45,877 nucleotides of DNA, from assembly GCA_902500805.1 (NCBI GenBank), contig CABVSA010000025.1:1-45877 (forward strand), given 5' to 3'. Below, piece after piece: positions 34,197 through 42,158 of the stretch. The DNA is from an uncultured Nitrospira sp. Its GTDB lineage: Bacteria > Nitrospirota > Nitrospiria > Nitrospirales > Nitrospiraceae. Each line of letters starts with the position of its first letter. Position 1 is the stretch's first letter. The notes beneath the pieces were generated by a model. The model made no database searches. It saw only the letters and a list, made by a program, of their open reading frames with translations, and was not told where the DNA came from. A program made the position numbers and the translations under genes.

Positions 34197-36047
34197 TCAG
34201 AGATGTAAATTCTCAGGGACCGCCAGAGTGAAATACTTGCCCCGCTCTTCGTAGAGAATCCGTGAAACCATGAGATCGTCGAGGATTGGCTTGAGGATCG
34301 TCTCACTGCAATCGGTTTTGTCCGCCACTGCTGTTCGGATCTGCTCGACACTTTTCCCTGACTCGTTGCAGATTTCGATGACGAGCGTTGCCAACCCTTC
34401 ATATCGTCGACGAGTCGGCTCTTTCGGATTACGCCCATCATAGATCGTGACGTAGTTCGGCGCTTTGGAATAATATAGGAAAGGCGCGTCTCCCAACTTA
34501 TGCATTCGTTGCCAGCCTTCAATTGCAGCAACCAGTTCCTGATACAGATGGGGATCCACTGCCCAGTTATCCAGTTCATACTCAAAGTCGTAGGCGATCT
34601 TCTTCAGATCGACGTGCCGGGCGTCGTATATATATTCATAGGCCATGCCTGGCCCGGTGATGCGGACACCATATTCATGTGGTCTGGTGAAGTAGGGACT
34701 AAACCGCTGCAGCCAGAACTTGCCGGTTGCTTCGGGTGGCTGGAGATGGAGCAGTGACGGAATCAGCTCAAGCTGGCGTTGGTAGTCCTCATTCGTCTCT
34801 CCAGGAAAGCCCAGCAAGATATTCCACGAAACCATCACGTGATAGTAGAGGCTCCACTTGAGGCAGACGATATTCTGCATCGGCGTGGCGCCCTTGTCCA
34901 TCGCACGAAGCTGATTGAGACTCAAACTTTCCAACCCCGGCTGCATGCACTTCACTCCACCGGCAGCCAACGTTTTGATCTGACGCTTCTGCAGATTGCT
35001 CTTCGTTTCAATAAACACGTCCAGATCACAATGATCTTCTGCCAGTTTGCCGAACAGATTGTCGATGTACCCCATGTCGATGATGTTGTCGACCAACCGA
35101 AACCGAACGGCATCGTAGCGCTGGGAAAGCTCAGCAATCTCTGCTAAGACCTGCGCCGGCTTCTTCGCTCGGAACTTCATGCTCTGCGCATTGAGCCCGC
35201 AAAACGTACAGTGATGTTTCTCTCCCCACCAGCAGCCGCGAGAGCCTTCATACAAAAGAATGCGATCCAGCCCCTGCGCCGTCTGACCCAGCTCTGAAAG
35301 CAGCTGATAGTAATCGTCGTAATCAGGCGGGCCAGTCTTGGTAAAATCGGAGAAGAGCGACGCATTCGGGGTGAGCATAATCTTGTCGCCCTCTCGATAG
35401 GTCACTCCATTGGGATAATTACTCTTCTTACCAGCCAGAATCTGGCGGACCAGCGGCAGGAAGCTGTCTTCCCCCTCCCCGACCACGATGTGGTCGATGA
35501 AGGGAAACGCCCTGAAATGTTCCAGCCCCATCTCGCCGTCGAAGTTGGCCCCGCCAAAGACGATCGTCACCTCCGGATACAGATCCTTGATAAGTCTGGC
35601 CATCGTGAGGCTGGCGACGTTCTGATCGAACGTTGACGTAAAGCCAACCAGTTTGTATTGCCCCCAATCGATCGACCGCAGCGCCCATGTTAAGAATTGA
35701 GGTGCAATGCGGGTGGCCATCTCCTCAAAATAGCCGATCGGCCTACCACTCTCTTGCGCCGCATGTTCGAAGACCGGCTTGAAGATCTGTGGGTATTCTG
35801 CCCGCTTCGGGTTCTCTTTAAAGAGCAAGTAAGAGAACAACCACTCGCCAAAGAGTGCACGTTTCTCGCAGATGGATTCATGCAGCTCAACGCCGATCAG
35901 GTGAGCAAACCGAACGTTCAAATGGTGACAGTCGACGAGAATTCCGTTGGACTTGAGTAAGGCAGAGAGCGTGCCGAGTTGAATGGAGGGATACTTGGCA
36001 TAGCTGAACGGCATATTGACGAGCGCCACTTGTGTTCCGTCGCTCAT
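34197..36047 (-). CDS. B12-binding radical SAM protein, RiPP-maturation type
   Basis: 616 residues. The N-terminal part (about 5-240) fits a B12-binding Rossmann domain (VALVNMPFSYAKYPSIQLGTL, VGFTSTFDQNVASLTMARLIKDLYP, VFGGANFDGEMG, VVGEGED). The radical SAM domain holds SRGCWWGEKHHCTFCGLN, a cluster motif with spacing C-X7-C-X2-C, wider than the classical CX3CX2C, and then AVRFRLVDNIIDMGYID. The C-terminus (about 545-616) looks like a winged helix or recognition element. The motif is characteristic of B12-dependent RiPP-maturation radical SAM C-methyltransferases. No precursor peptide, peptidase or transporter is nearby, so the substrate is unknown. Confidence 0.85.
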   Translation of the reverse strand: MSDGTQVALVNMPFSYAKYPSIQLGTLSALLKSNGILVDCHHLNVRFAHLIGVELHESICEKRALFGEWLFSYLLFKENPKRAEYPQIFKPVFEHAAQESGRPIGYFEEMATRIAPQFLTWALRSIDWGQYKLVGFTSTFDQNVASLTMARLIKDLYPEVTIVFGGANFDGEMGLEHFRAFPFIDHIVVGEGEDSFLPLVRQILAGKKSNYPNGVTYREGDKIMLTPNASLFSDFTKTGPPDYDDYYQLLSELGQTAQGLDRILLYEGSRGCWWGEKHHCTFCGLNAQSMKFRAKKPAQVLAEIAELSQRYDAVRFRLVDNIIDMGYIDNLFGKLAEDHCDLDVFIETKSNLQKRQIKTLAAGGVKCMQPGLESLSLNQLRAMDKGATPMQNIVCLKWSLYYHVMVSWNILLGFPGETNEDYQRQLELIPSLLHLQPPEATGKFWLQRFSPYFTRPHEYGVRITGPGMAYEYIYDARHVDLKKIAYDFEYELDNWAVDPHLYQELVAAIEGWQRMHKLGDAPFLYYSKAPNYVTIYDGRNPKEPTRRRYEGLATLVIEICNESGKSVEQIRTAVADKTDCSETILKPILDDLMVSRILYEERGKYFTLAVPENLHL

Positions 36048-36151
36048 CTGCCACCTTTCACCGTAGGTCCGACAACTTTCGTTGATAAATCACTTACCCT
36101 GAGTCCTTCGATTGACTCTGAACACGCCTCTCGAAGAATGAACTGATCATC

Positions 36152-36275
36152 GCAGAATGCTCAAAATGGCCATCCAGCGAGGCCGCAGCAAGCGAAGTGG
36201 TGAGGCGTACGCTTCGGTACGTTGAGCCACTGAGCGATGCGAGAACAAAGCTGGTGGACATTTTCAGCATCCTGC
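36152..36275. repeat. palindromic interspersed repeat, copy 2
   Basis: 124 bp, homologous in reverse complement to 9072-9197 over the whole length, at roughly four of five bases. Ends are GCAGAATGC and GCATCCTGC; the centre is CGTAC-6 nt-GTACG. It lies between the pterin dehydratase (-) and the radical SAM gene (-). Its right end encodes the last three residues (Ala-Gly-Cys) and the TGA of the pterin dehydratase. Confidence 0.88.
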
Positions 36276-36611
36276 CCGAAAGGGCTCGAACTCTCGATCG
36301 GCTTTGGCTGCCAGATAGAAATCGCTCTCCGTCAGGCCGTTGATCTTGTGCGTCCAGATCTCAACCTTGCACTTACCCCAGGCTAAATACAGATCAGGAT
36401 GGTGGCCTTCCGCCTCCGCAATCGCACTTACCTTATTCACAAACGCCAGCGCTTGCGCAAAATCTGGGAACGTGTACAGTCGCTCAAGATGTCCTTGCCC
36501 GTTTAGTACCCACCCTCGACCGAGTTCTTTCAGCAAGGCCTGAGCACGATCATTGGGCACCGGGGGTACGCCCCCACGACAGGGCACACACTTATTATCA
36601 GCGAGACTCAT
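36264..36611 (-). CDS. phhB: pterin-4a-carbinolamine dehydratase
   Basis: 115 residues, ATG start at 36611 with AAGGAGG five bases upstream. It dehydrates 4a-hydroxytetrahydropterin during pterin recycling. The signature is complete: EAEGHHPDLYLAWGKCKVEIWTHKINGLTESDF with the catalytic His pair. The N-terminus has a CVPCRGG motif common in this family. The last three residues and the stop codon lie within the palindromic repeat, so the natural C-terminus may have been altered by its insertion. No aromatic-amino-acid hydroxylase is seen nearby; many bacteria keep this gene without one. Confidence 0.92.
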   Translation of the reverse strand: MSLADNKCVPCRGGVPPVPNDRAQALLKELGRGWVLNGQGHLERLYTFPDFAQALAFVNKVSAIAEAEGHHPDLYLAWGKCKVEIWTHKINGLTESDFYLAAKADREFEPFRAGC

Positions 36612-36707
36612 AATGTCCTCCTTGTCGCACGCTCAACGAACTATTCTAAAGAGGCCCTCAGCGTAGAAACAAGACGACGGACGAAGAGCAAAATCTTTGG
36701 AGCAATC

Positions 36708-37706
36708 TCACTCAACCTCGTCCGCAACTCCCCCAGACTTCGCCAGATCGTCCATTTTGATTTTATCGGGATTGAACTTGGTCGCGGCCTGCGTCATGCG
36801 CTCAAGCGCCTCATCGAACGACAAGGCTGGGGCACCTTTGGGACGAAACCGAATGGGATTCACACGAGCCACGACAAAGCTCTTCAGATAGGGACTGGTC
36901 AGCCCCTTGGCCTTGAGGGCTTCGACCTGTTCGACAATCAGATCATCCAGCGCTAGAACGGACTTACCACGTTGCTGACGAATGCTTAACGCCGTCATCA
37001 AGGGTTCCTGTAGAAACTCATCCACCCGCTTCAGCACCGGATGGTACGCCCCGCCGCTGAAGCGAGGGCGCTCTTCATAACAAAGCCCGAGTGTGATGAG
37101 CGCCGGCTCCTCGAACTCCAGGGCATAGGTCTCTTCCGTCGCACCATCGAGTTGGACCAGCTCCCGATACATGCGGATGACTTCCAAGGCCTTCTCACGC
37201 AGGTTATGGGCTTTCTCCGTATTCAGCGCAAGAATTTGGTACGCCACGGATGGTTCGGGAACGACAATCGCAATGATGCTCTTCGCCCCCAGCGTGCGCA
37301 TAGCGGACAACCGATGATTGCCGTTCGGTGTCCAATACTTTGCCGCGTGGTCAGGCTTGGCAATTCGAACGGTAATAATGGGATCGAGAAAGCGGCCGAT
37401 CTTGCCGATCACTCCTTCCAGTTTTCGCACATGTGTGTCTGAGATGTTGCGCTGGTAGGGCGTCGGTTCAACCAACTCGATCGGGAGGGCAGCCAAGACC
37501 AGCCACTGTCCGCCATACGGTTCCCTGTAGACCGAGAGAACTCTCCCTCCATCGGTTTCGATCTGCTGATGAAGCTCAGCCACAGCCCCGGGCGGTGCCG
37601 CAGCCTGTAATTCACCAGCGGCCAAACCTATAGAGCTTCCAACCGGTTTCCGACGACGCCTGGTCTTCTTAGACAACTGTGGGTTCTTAGGTTTCTTTTC
37701 AGCCAT
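36708..37706 (-). CDS. ParB/Srx-domain protein
   Basis: 332 residues. A Lys/Arg-rich start (KKPKNPQLSKKTRRRRKP) precedes a ParB N-like domain at about 70-160 (AALPIELVEPTPYQRNISDTHVRKLEGVI..FLDPIITVRI.. NGNHRLSAMRTLGA), which in related proteins binds CTP or acts as a nuclease fold. The rest is helical and has no ParB HTH that I can see. It lacks a ParA partner, so it is not a partition gene; it is more like the stand-alone ParB-nuclease proteins of unknown role. Confidence 0.83.
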   Translation of the reverse strand: MAEKKPKNPQLSKKTRRRRKPVGSSIGLAAGELQAAAPPGAVAELHQQIETDGGRVLSVYREPYGGQWLVLAALPIELVEPTPYQRNISDTHVRKLEGVIGKIGRFLDPIITVRIAKPDHAAKYWTPNGNHRLSAMRTLGAKSIIAIVVPEPSVAYQILALNTEKAHNLREKALEVIRMYRELVQLDGATEETYALEFEEPALITLGLCYEERPRFSGGAYHPVLKRVDEFLQEPLMTALSIRQQRGKSVLALDDLIVEQVEALKAKGLTSPYLKSFVVARVNPIRFRPKGAPALSFDEALERMTQAATKFNPDKIKMDDLAKSGGVADEVE

Positions 37707-37795
37707 CGCCCTATGGTAGGACAGCTGCCCGAAAAAAGAAACGCCTACTGGAGGCTATCGTGTACGCCGATTAAGATGTGTGCCTGATGAGGATT

Positions 37796-37840
37796 CAAAA
37801 AAAGAACGGGCGACCTTGCACTGAGGTGGGAGGTCGCCCG
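37796..37840 (-). terminator. rho-independent terminator of the mini-ORF unit
   Basis: CGGGCGACCT (37807-37816) and AGGTCGCCCG (37831-37840) form a perfect 10-bp stem. On the minus strand it is followed by TTC and seven T residues (37803-37797). This is a textbook terminator for transcription on the minus strand, and nothing larger than mini-ORFs lies directly upstream of it. Confidence 0.88.
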
Positions 37841-37865
37841 TGACTTGGCGCTTAGGACGCCGACA

Positions 37866-37991
37866 TTATTCTGATTTGTCGCGGCCCACAAGACCCACAC
37901 GATAGTTGGGATCCTTGGGTTTCCAACCAGGGAAGACTTCGTCACTCCCAGGCGATTGCCTACTTTCTGCCCCGAAGTTTTCTCCGCTCAA
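37866..37991 (-). CDS. mini-ORF, acidic/Gly-rich, 41 residues
   Basis: From a TTG at 37991 to TAA at 37866 (minus). The sequence is Gly/Ser/Glu-rich and ends VFPGWKPKDPNYRVGLVG plus a charged tail, which looks protein-like rather than random. The frame stays open back to 38028. It follows two other mini-ORFs in different frames and precedes the terminator. It may be the C-terminal part of one frameshifted gene. Confidence 0.35.
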   Translation of the reverse strand: MSGENFGAESRQSPGSDEVFPGWKPKDPNYRVGLVGRDKSE

Positions 37992-38080
37992 TGGCTGTTC
38001 GCCTTCTCGTGAAGGACGCCCTGTGCCTCAATGGCACGCCTCGCGAAGAAGTCGGTCAGCAGAATCAATGAGAAACCCAC
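37988..38080 (-). CDS. mini-ORF with membrane-helix character, 30 residues
   Basis: GTG at 38080 to TGA at 37988 (minus). It begins GFSLILLTDFFARRAIEA, an amphipathic or membrane-spanning helix. The start lies inside the MDDTTPP mini-ORF, in another frame. One extra T in the GGGTTTC run near 38076 would join the two. Confidence 0.3.
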   Translation of the reverse strand: MGFSLILLTDFFARRAIEAQGVLHEKANSH

Positions 38081-38127
38081 TCCGGCATCGGTGGGCCTGA
38101 TGGGCCAGGTGGCGTTGTGTCGTCCAT
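38065..38127 (-). CDS. mini-ORF with strong ribosome binding site, 20 residues
   Basis: ATG at 38127 with GAGAGGAGGGTGGAG directly before it, TGA at 38065 (minus). The peptide begins MDDTTPPGPSGPP and ends PEWVSH. The Pro/Gly-rich start and the strong Shine-Dalgarno argue for real translation. Either a very short peptide or the N-terminus of a gene that has suffered a frameshift. Confidence 0.45.
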   Translation of the reverse strand: MDDTTPPGPSGPPMPEWVSH

Positions 38128-38241
38128 CTCCACCCTCCTCTCATAATGACGTCATCGAGAGACCTGGATGGCAGCCGCGCGGTCTACCCGATCTCTCGAA
38201 CTTCGATTGATAGATGAGCCGCACTTGTTTCCTTACGCCCA

Positions 38242-38682
38242 TTAGGAAACCTTGTCAAGCGTCGTACGACTCGCCTGAGCACCGACATAGAGTGCATAGC
38301 AAATGCCAACCAGCGCGAGGTCTTCGCCCGGAGAATACCACCGCAACGGTTGTGGGAAGAATACGCCGTAGCATCCACAGTTTGGAAGATCGAGGCCACG
38401 AAGGAGCGTGACGATGAGCCCTATGGTATAGAGACCGTTCAACATCATTGCCAAGAGTGCCCCCGTCGGCAATCGCCATCCGACAAGAATCCACGCTGCC
38501 AGCCCCCACTCGATCCCCGTGATCCCAAACGCCAACAGCCAGAGAGACCAGCCTGGGAACAGGCGATAGGTGACCAACACGTCGACAAACCCCTGAAGGT
38601 CAAGTGACTTTCCCAAGGCAGAGGCCAGAAGCACACCACCGGTCAGGAGCCGACAGCACCATGTCAGCACAATCCAGTTCAT
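38242..38682 (-). CDS. MauE/DoxX-family membrane protein
   Basis: 146 residues with four membrane helices. The loop DLPNCGCYGVFFPQPLRW carries the CGC motif seen in the MauE branch of the DoxX family, whose members act in methylamine dehydrogenase maturation or thiol-redox processes at the membrane. Here there is no mau gene nearby, so it is probably a general redox helper. The ATG at 38682 has GGGGAC upstream. Confidence 0.83.
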   Translation of the reverse strand: MNWIVLTWCCRLLTGGVLLASALGKSLDLQGFVDVLVTYRLFPGWSLWLLAFGITGIEWGLAAWILVGWRLPTGALLAMMLNGLYTIGLIVTLLRGLDLPNCGCYGVFFPQPLRWYSPGEDLALVGICYALYVGAQASRTTLDKVS

Positions 38683-38703
38683 GGAACAGTCCCCGTAAAT
38701 AGG

Positions 38704-38739
38704 AAGGAGGAGCGCGGCGACCCTGCCACACTCCTCCTT
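38704..38739 (-). terminator. hairpin between PPK2 and MauE genes
   Basis: AAGGAGGAG (38704-38712) and CTCCTCCTT (38731-38739) are a perfect 9-bp inverted repeat, read the same on either strand. It lies downstream of ppk2 and about 20 bp before the MauE start on the same strand. No T tract follows, so it may be a weak terminator or a leader structure of the MauE gene. Confidence 0.45.
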
Positions 38740-38809
38740 GCTTCACACCTTACCCATGACCGAGCGTCCATCACGGCACTTGACCCGCCCCCGCTGCCTT
38801 GGCCGCCCA

Positions 38810-39628
38810 CTACACGATTCTGAGTTTACCGAAATCCACACCGTCCGGTGCTGGAGGGGTCTTGAGTTTCATGGCCTCCAATACATTCACGATGCGATCC
38901 GCGACCACGAGATTGCGGTACCATTTCCGATTGGCTGGAACGATATACCAGGGGGCGCAGTCGGTACTGGTCGACGATATGACATCTTCGAACGCCCTGA
39001 GATACTCATTCCACAACTTCCGCTCCTCCAGATCTCCCGAATTCCACTTCCAGCGCTTTTCTGGATCGGCAATGCGGGCCTTCAGCCTCTCTTTCTGTTC
39101 GTCCTTTGAGATATGGAGAAAAAACTTGAGCACAGCCGTGCCACTTTCAGTCAGCAGCTCTTCAAATTCCTTGATTTGGTCGAAGCGGCGCTTGACCGCT
39201 TTGTCGGATACCCAACCGTGCACTCGGGTAATCAAGACGTCTTCGTAATGGGAGCGATTAAAGATCCCGATGTAGCCTTTAGGAGGAACTTCACGGTGTA
39301 CGCGCCAGAGAAAGTCGTGAGCCAATTCATCCTTAGACGGCGCCTTGAACGCCACCACCTTGCAGCCTTGCGGATTCACTCCAGACATCACACTCTTGAT
39401 GGTTCCGTCTTTTCCGCTCGTATCCATTCCCTGCAGCACAATGAGGAGGGATCGAGTGGCGTTGGCATAGAGTCGCTCTTGGAGTCCATCGAGGCTGGCG
39501 ATGAGCTTGGCTGTCTCCGCTTTGGCCTTTTCCTTGCCTTGATCGTTTTGTTTGTAGTCGCCGGTGTCATCTGGATCATACTGTTTTAACGAGAACTTGC
39601 CACCCGGTTTCACCCGATATCGCTTCAC
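38810..39628 (-). CDS. ppk2: polyphosphate kinase 2 family protein
   Basis: 272 residues, GTG start at 39628 with AAAGGAGG upstream. PPK2 enzymes use polyphosphate to phosphorylate nucleotides. Seen: Walker A GMDTSGKDGT (about 66-75), the lid and Walker B region GYIGIFNRSHYEDVLITRVHGW, and RRFDQIKEFEELL, WYIVPANRKWYRNLVVADRI. The one-domain size fits the class that phosphorylates NMP and NDP. It is preceded by the FGE-type gene and followed by the MauE gene, all on the minus strand but with gaps of about 90-130 bp. Confidence 0.93.
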   Translation of the reverse strand: MKRYRVKPGGKFSLKQYDPDDTGDYKQNDQGKEKAKAETAKLIASLDGLQERLYANATRSLLIVLQGMDTSGKDGTIKSVMSGVNPQGCKVVAFKAPSKDELAHDFLWRVHREVPPKGYIGIFNRSHYEDVLITRVHGWVSDKAVKRRFDQIKEFEELLTESGTAVLKFFLHISKDEQKERLKARIADPEKRWKWNSGDLEERKLWNEYLRAFEDVISSTSTDCAPWYIVPANRKWYRNLVVADRIVNVLEAMKLKTPPAPDGVDFGKLRIV

Positions 39629-39720
39629 TGGCCCCTCCTTTGTGGTGGTGAGCCTAGAGCCTTAGCCTGACAATTCCACAGGAAATGCTGGTTATCGACC
39701 AGGATCGTTCAAGGCTTGGG

Positions 39721-40650
39721 CTACTTGGGAACACCCTGTGCGCAACGGAAACCGACGTTCGGATCCTGTTCAGTCGGATCGCCTTTGGTACGGAACGATG
39801 AACGAAGCCGATAGGGGGTGTTAATGTATGACCCGCCCCGCTGGACTTTTGCCGTCCCCTCGCTAGGACCACGGGGATTGATGGCGGGATTATTGATAAA
39901 GCTGGAATAAAAATCTTCCGCGTACCAGTCCATCACCCATTCGTAGAGATTACCGGCCAAGTCCTGGACCCCGTACGGGCTCTGCCCCATGTGGTGATCG
40001 CCGATAACCGACACCGCATCGGCACCACCTTCCTTGATCCCATAGACGGCATGCACCGGCGTCGGTGGCTCGTTTCCCCATGGATACAGCCGCTCATCCG
40101 TCCCGCGCGCGGCTTTTTCCCATTCCGCTTCCGTGGGAAGCCGTTTCCCAACCCAGAGACAGTACCCCATGGCATCCATCCAGCTCACCCAGCGCACTGG
40201 ACGATCGGCATGAACCACCGGAGTCTCTTTATCAGAAAATCCCCATGGCGGCTCACTCTGAATCGCCTCGACATACTTGGCGAATCGTGCATTCGTGACT
40301 TCAAACTTATCGATGTAGAACGTATTCAGATACACTCGATGCACAGGGGCTTCATCTTCATCTCCCCTGTCGCTTCCCATGATAAACTCTCCGGCAGGCA
40401 CCAACATCATCGGTGCGCCATCTTTCCCATGGAGTTCAGGAAAGGAGACGGCAGGTCTGTTCGTGGAAGACTTTCCCTTGTCTCCGGATTTGGTTTCGCC
40501 ATTGGCCCCATTGACGTCCAGTGGTTTCCCCTGGACGAGCAGCGTTTCTGGTTTCACTGCCCGGCTTTCGGCCGCCGTCGCGAACCCATCGGGTAGAAAT
40601 AGAAAACCCCACCCGGCAAGACACGCGGTAACAATTCGTAATGCGCCCAT
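39721..40650 (-). CDS. formylglycine-generating-enzyme-type (SUMF1-fold) exported protein
   Basis: 309 residues from the ATG at 40650. A signal peptide (GALRIVTACLAGWGFLFLPDGFATA) is followed by a low-complexity linker and the FGE-sulfatase domain at about 80-305: MMLVPAGEFIMGSDRGDEDEAPVHRVYLNTFYIDKFEVTNARFAKYV, RLPTEAEWEKAARG, PYGVQDLAGNLYEWVMDW, RGGSYINTPYRLRSSFR and NVGFRCAQ. The C-terminal Cys pair of true FGE is absent; only the common GFRC remains. So it is likely a binding or structural protein of the family, as in many bacteria. No sulfatase gene is in the window. Confidence 0.88.
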   Translation of the reverse strand: MGALRIVTACLAGWGFLFLPDGFATAAESRAVKPETLLVQGKPLDVNGANGETKSGDKGKSSTNRPAVSFPELHGKDGAPMMLVPAGEFIMGSDRGDEDEAPVHRVYLNTFYIDKFEVTNARFAKYVEAIQSEPPWGFSDKETPVVHADRPVRWVSWMDAMGYCLWVGKRLPTEAEWEKAARGTDERLYPWGNEPPTPVHAVYGIKEGGADAVSVIGDHHMGQSPYGVQDLAGNLYEWVMDWYAEDFYSSFINNPAINPRGPSEGTAKVQRGGSYINTPYRLRSSFRTKGDPTEQDPNVGFRCAQGVPK

Positions 40651-40792
40651 TTCTTCCTCTCGCGGAGTAAGGTACCGAAAAGTCATCTATAAATCCAGTC
40701 GCCAGCGGGCTGTATCCATCGGACTGATCCCGCCACAGAAGATTCCAAGAGAGTTGCACTTGGCGATCGTCCAGTGTAGCGTATGCCCCAGC

Positions 40793-41239
40793 ATGCCTGG
40801 TTCGAGGTGTTCCACCCACAACAACTGTTCCCATCTCCTCCTGTGGTCCCTGGTCATCATCCTCGTGATGAGCCTCTCCGGATGTGGCGGCCCCTGGCGC
40901 GATACCTATCTCAAGAAAGGGGTTGGCCGGCTGACGCAAGAAGACATCCGTGAACGACTTGGTCCTCCACACACTGCAAAAACGCCTGCGCTCGGCGGAG
41001 ACAGCCTCTGGACCTACCGCTTCCCGCTCAGCGAGCAGGATCTGACTTCGTGGAGATCCTCCATGCTCGGTGATGCCTCCAATTCAATCACGAGCATGAT
41101 GGGTAAAGGGACGGAGACCACCAAACCGACACTCTATTGTTACCGCTATGCATTGACCTTCGCAGAAGACAAGACCCTCAAGACCTGGAACCGGGAAGAA
41201 TGCGTTCCTGGTACCCGCGAGACACTGACTGCCAAATAG
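40793..41239 (+). CDS. small lipoprotein with BamE-like repeat
   Basis: 148 residues from the ATG at 40793. Hydrophobic segment (about 13-29) then MSLSGC, a lipobox. The mature part starts GGPWRDTYLKKGVGRLTQEDIRERLGPPHTAKTPALGGDSLWTYRF, which resembles the short BamE/SmpA-type fold where a turn RLGPP follows a helix. No other domain is seen. The frame is open upstream to 40379, but that part is antisense to the FGE-type gene. The MscS-like gene follows after three bases. Confidence 0.75.
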   Translation: MPGSRCSTHNNCSHLLLWSLVIILVMSLSGCGGPWRDTYLKKGVGRLTQEDIRERLGPPHTAKTPALGGDSLWTYRFPLSEQDLTSWRSSMLGDASNSITSMMGKGTETTKPTLYCYRYALTFAEDKTLKTWNREECVPGTRETLTAK

Positions 41240-41242
41240 AGG

Positions 41243-42097
41243 ATGCCCGTGCCTCAGAACCAATGGTTCTCCATCGATAGTGTGGTGGCGTTGGACAGTT
41301 TGAAATCGCTGGTTCTGCTGCTGACCTTGATCGTCGCCAGAACACTCATCGTGCGGTGGATTGCTGGAAACCCGGCACTGTCGATGGAGTCGAAACGTCG
41401 ATGGGTGGTCACGACAAGAAATTCCGTCGTCTTCGCCTTCCTCATTGGCCTGGTCATGATCTGGGCGCATGAACTGCAGGCATTTGCCGTGTCACTGGTT
41501 GCGTTGGCTGCCGCCATGGTCCTGGCGACCAAAGAGCTCATTCTCTGTTGGAGCGGCGCGGCACTTCGGATGGGCGGCAAGGTCTATGGTGTCGGCGATC
41601 GAATTCAGATCGCAGGCCACCGCGGAGTCGTGTTGGACCATGACATGTTCGCCACAAAGCTACTGGAGATCGGCCCAGGGCAGTCCGCTCACCTGTACAC
41701 GGGACGCGTCACTGTGTTCCCGAACAGCTTGCTCTTCACAAACCCCTTGATCAAAGAAAACCCCGAGCAAGAGTATGGGCTGTATACGGTGGTCGTACCG
41801 ATCAAGAATGATGACGAGTGGCAACGATCGGAGCGCGTGCTCCTGGAAGCGGCGAAACTCGAATGTGCGCCGTTCATGGAAGAAGCTGTCCGGCACATGA
41901 AGCTCTTAGAACAAGCGAATCTGCTCGAGGCCCCTTCCCCGGAACCCCGTATCACCATTCAACTGCCGGAATCCGGCAAGATCCATCTGGTACTCCGATT
42001 TCCTGCTCCGGATCGGGGACGCTCCCGCATTGAGCAGGCCATCATCCGTCGTTATCTTCTCCACGTGAACAATCAGGAGTCCTTGCCTCGGGCTTAA
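41243..42097 (+). CDS. MscS-family small membrane protein
   Basis: 284 residues. Two membrane segments at about 17-38 and 56-95 and a third that forms a pore-like helix (ALAAAMVLATKELILCWSGAALRM), then a beta domain (VYGVGDRIQIAGHRGVVLDHDMFATKLLEIGPG, GRVTVFPNSLLFTNPLIKENPE) typical of the MscS family. It likely acts as a small mechanosensitive channel or a regulator of that class. The start may be the ATG at 41243 or the GTG at 41249, which has a better-spaced AGAGG. It follows the lipoprotein gene by three bases, so the two are coexpressed. Confidence 0.85.
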   Translation: MPVPQNQWFSIDSVVALDSLKSLVLLLTLIVARTLIVRWIAGNPALSMESKRRWVVTTRNSVVFAFLIGLVMIWAHELQAFAVSLVALAAAMVLATKELILCWSGAALRMGGKVYGVGDRIQIAGHRGVVLDHDMFATKLLEIGPGQSAHLYTGRVTVFPNSLLFTNPLIKENPEQEYGLYTVVVPIKNDDEWQRSERVLLEAAKLECAPFMEEAVRHMKLLEQANLLEAPSPEPRITIQLPESGKIHLVLRFPAPDRGRSRIEQAIIRRYLLHVNNQESLPRA

Positions 42098-42102
42098 CAG
42101 AA

Positions 42103-42126
42103 AAGGGCCATCTTGCGATGGCCCTT
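42103..42126. terminator. bidirectional terminator between MscS-like and ccp genes
   Basis: AAGGGCCATC (42103-42112), TTGC loop, GATGGCCCTT (42117-42126), a perfect 10-bp stem. On the minus strand the stem is followed by TTCTGTT, on the plus strand by CCCC. It lies between two convergent genes. Confidence 0.8.
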
Positions 42127-42158
42127 CCCCTACGCTTCAGTATCGTGAACAGTTCGAG

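Noticed and set aside
36708..37706. Chromosome or plasmid partition ParB
   Set aside because: No ParA partner, no parS-like palindromes and no recognisable HTH region after the nuclease-like domain.
37745..37945. 66-codon minus-strand ORF running through the terminator hairpin
   Set aside because: It reads through a perfect terminator stem with a T tract; shorter ORFs ending before the hairpin are more plausible.
39721..40650. True formylglycine-generating enzyme for sulfatases
   Set aside because: The second catalytic Cys and its surrounding motif are missing and no sulfatase is nearby, so only fold membership is claimed.
40379..40792. Upstream extension of the small lipoprotein frame
   Set aside because: It is antisense to the conserved FGE-type domain gene; the lipoprotein signal starts at 40793.
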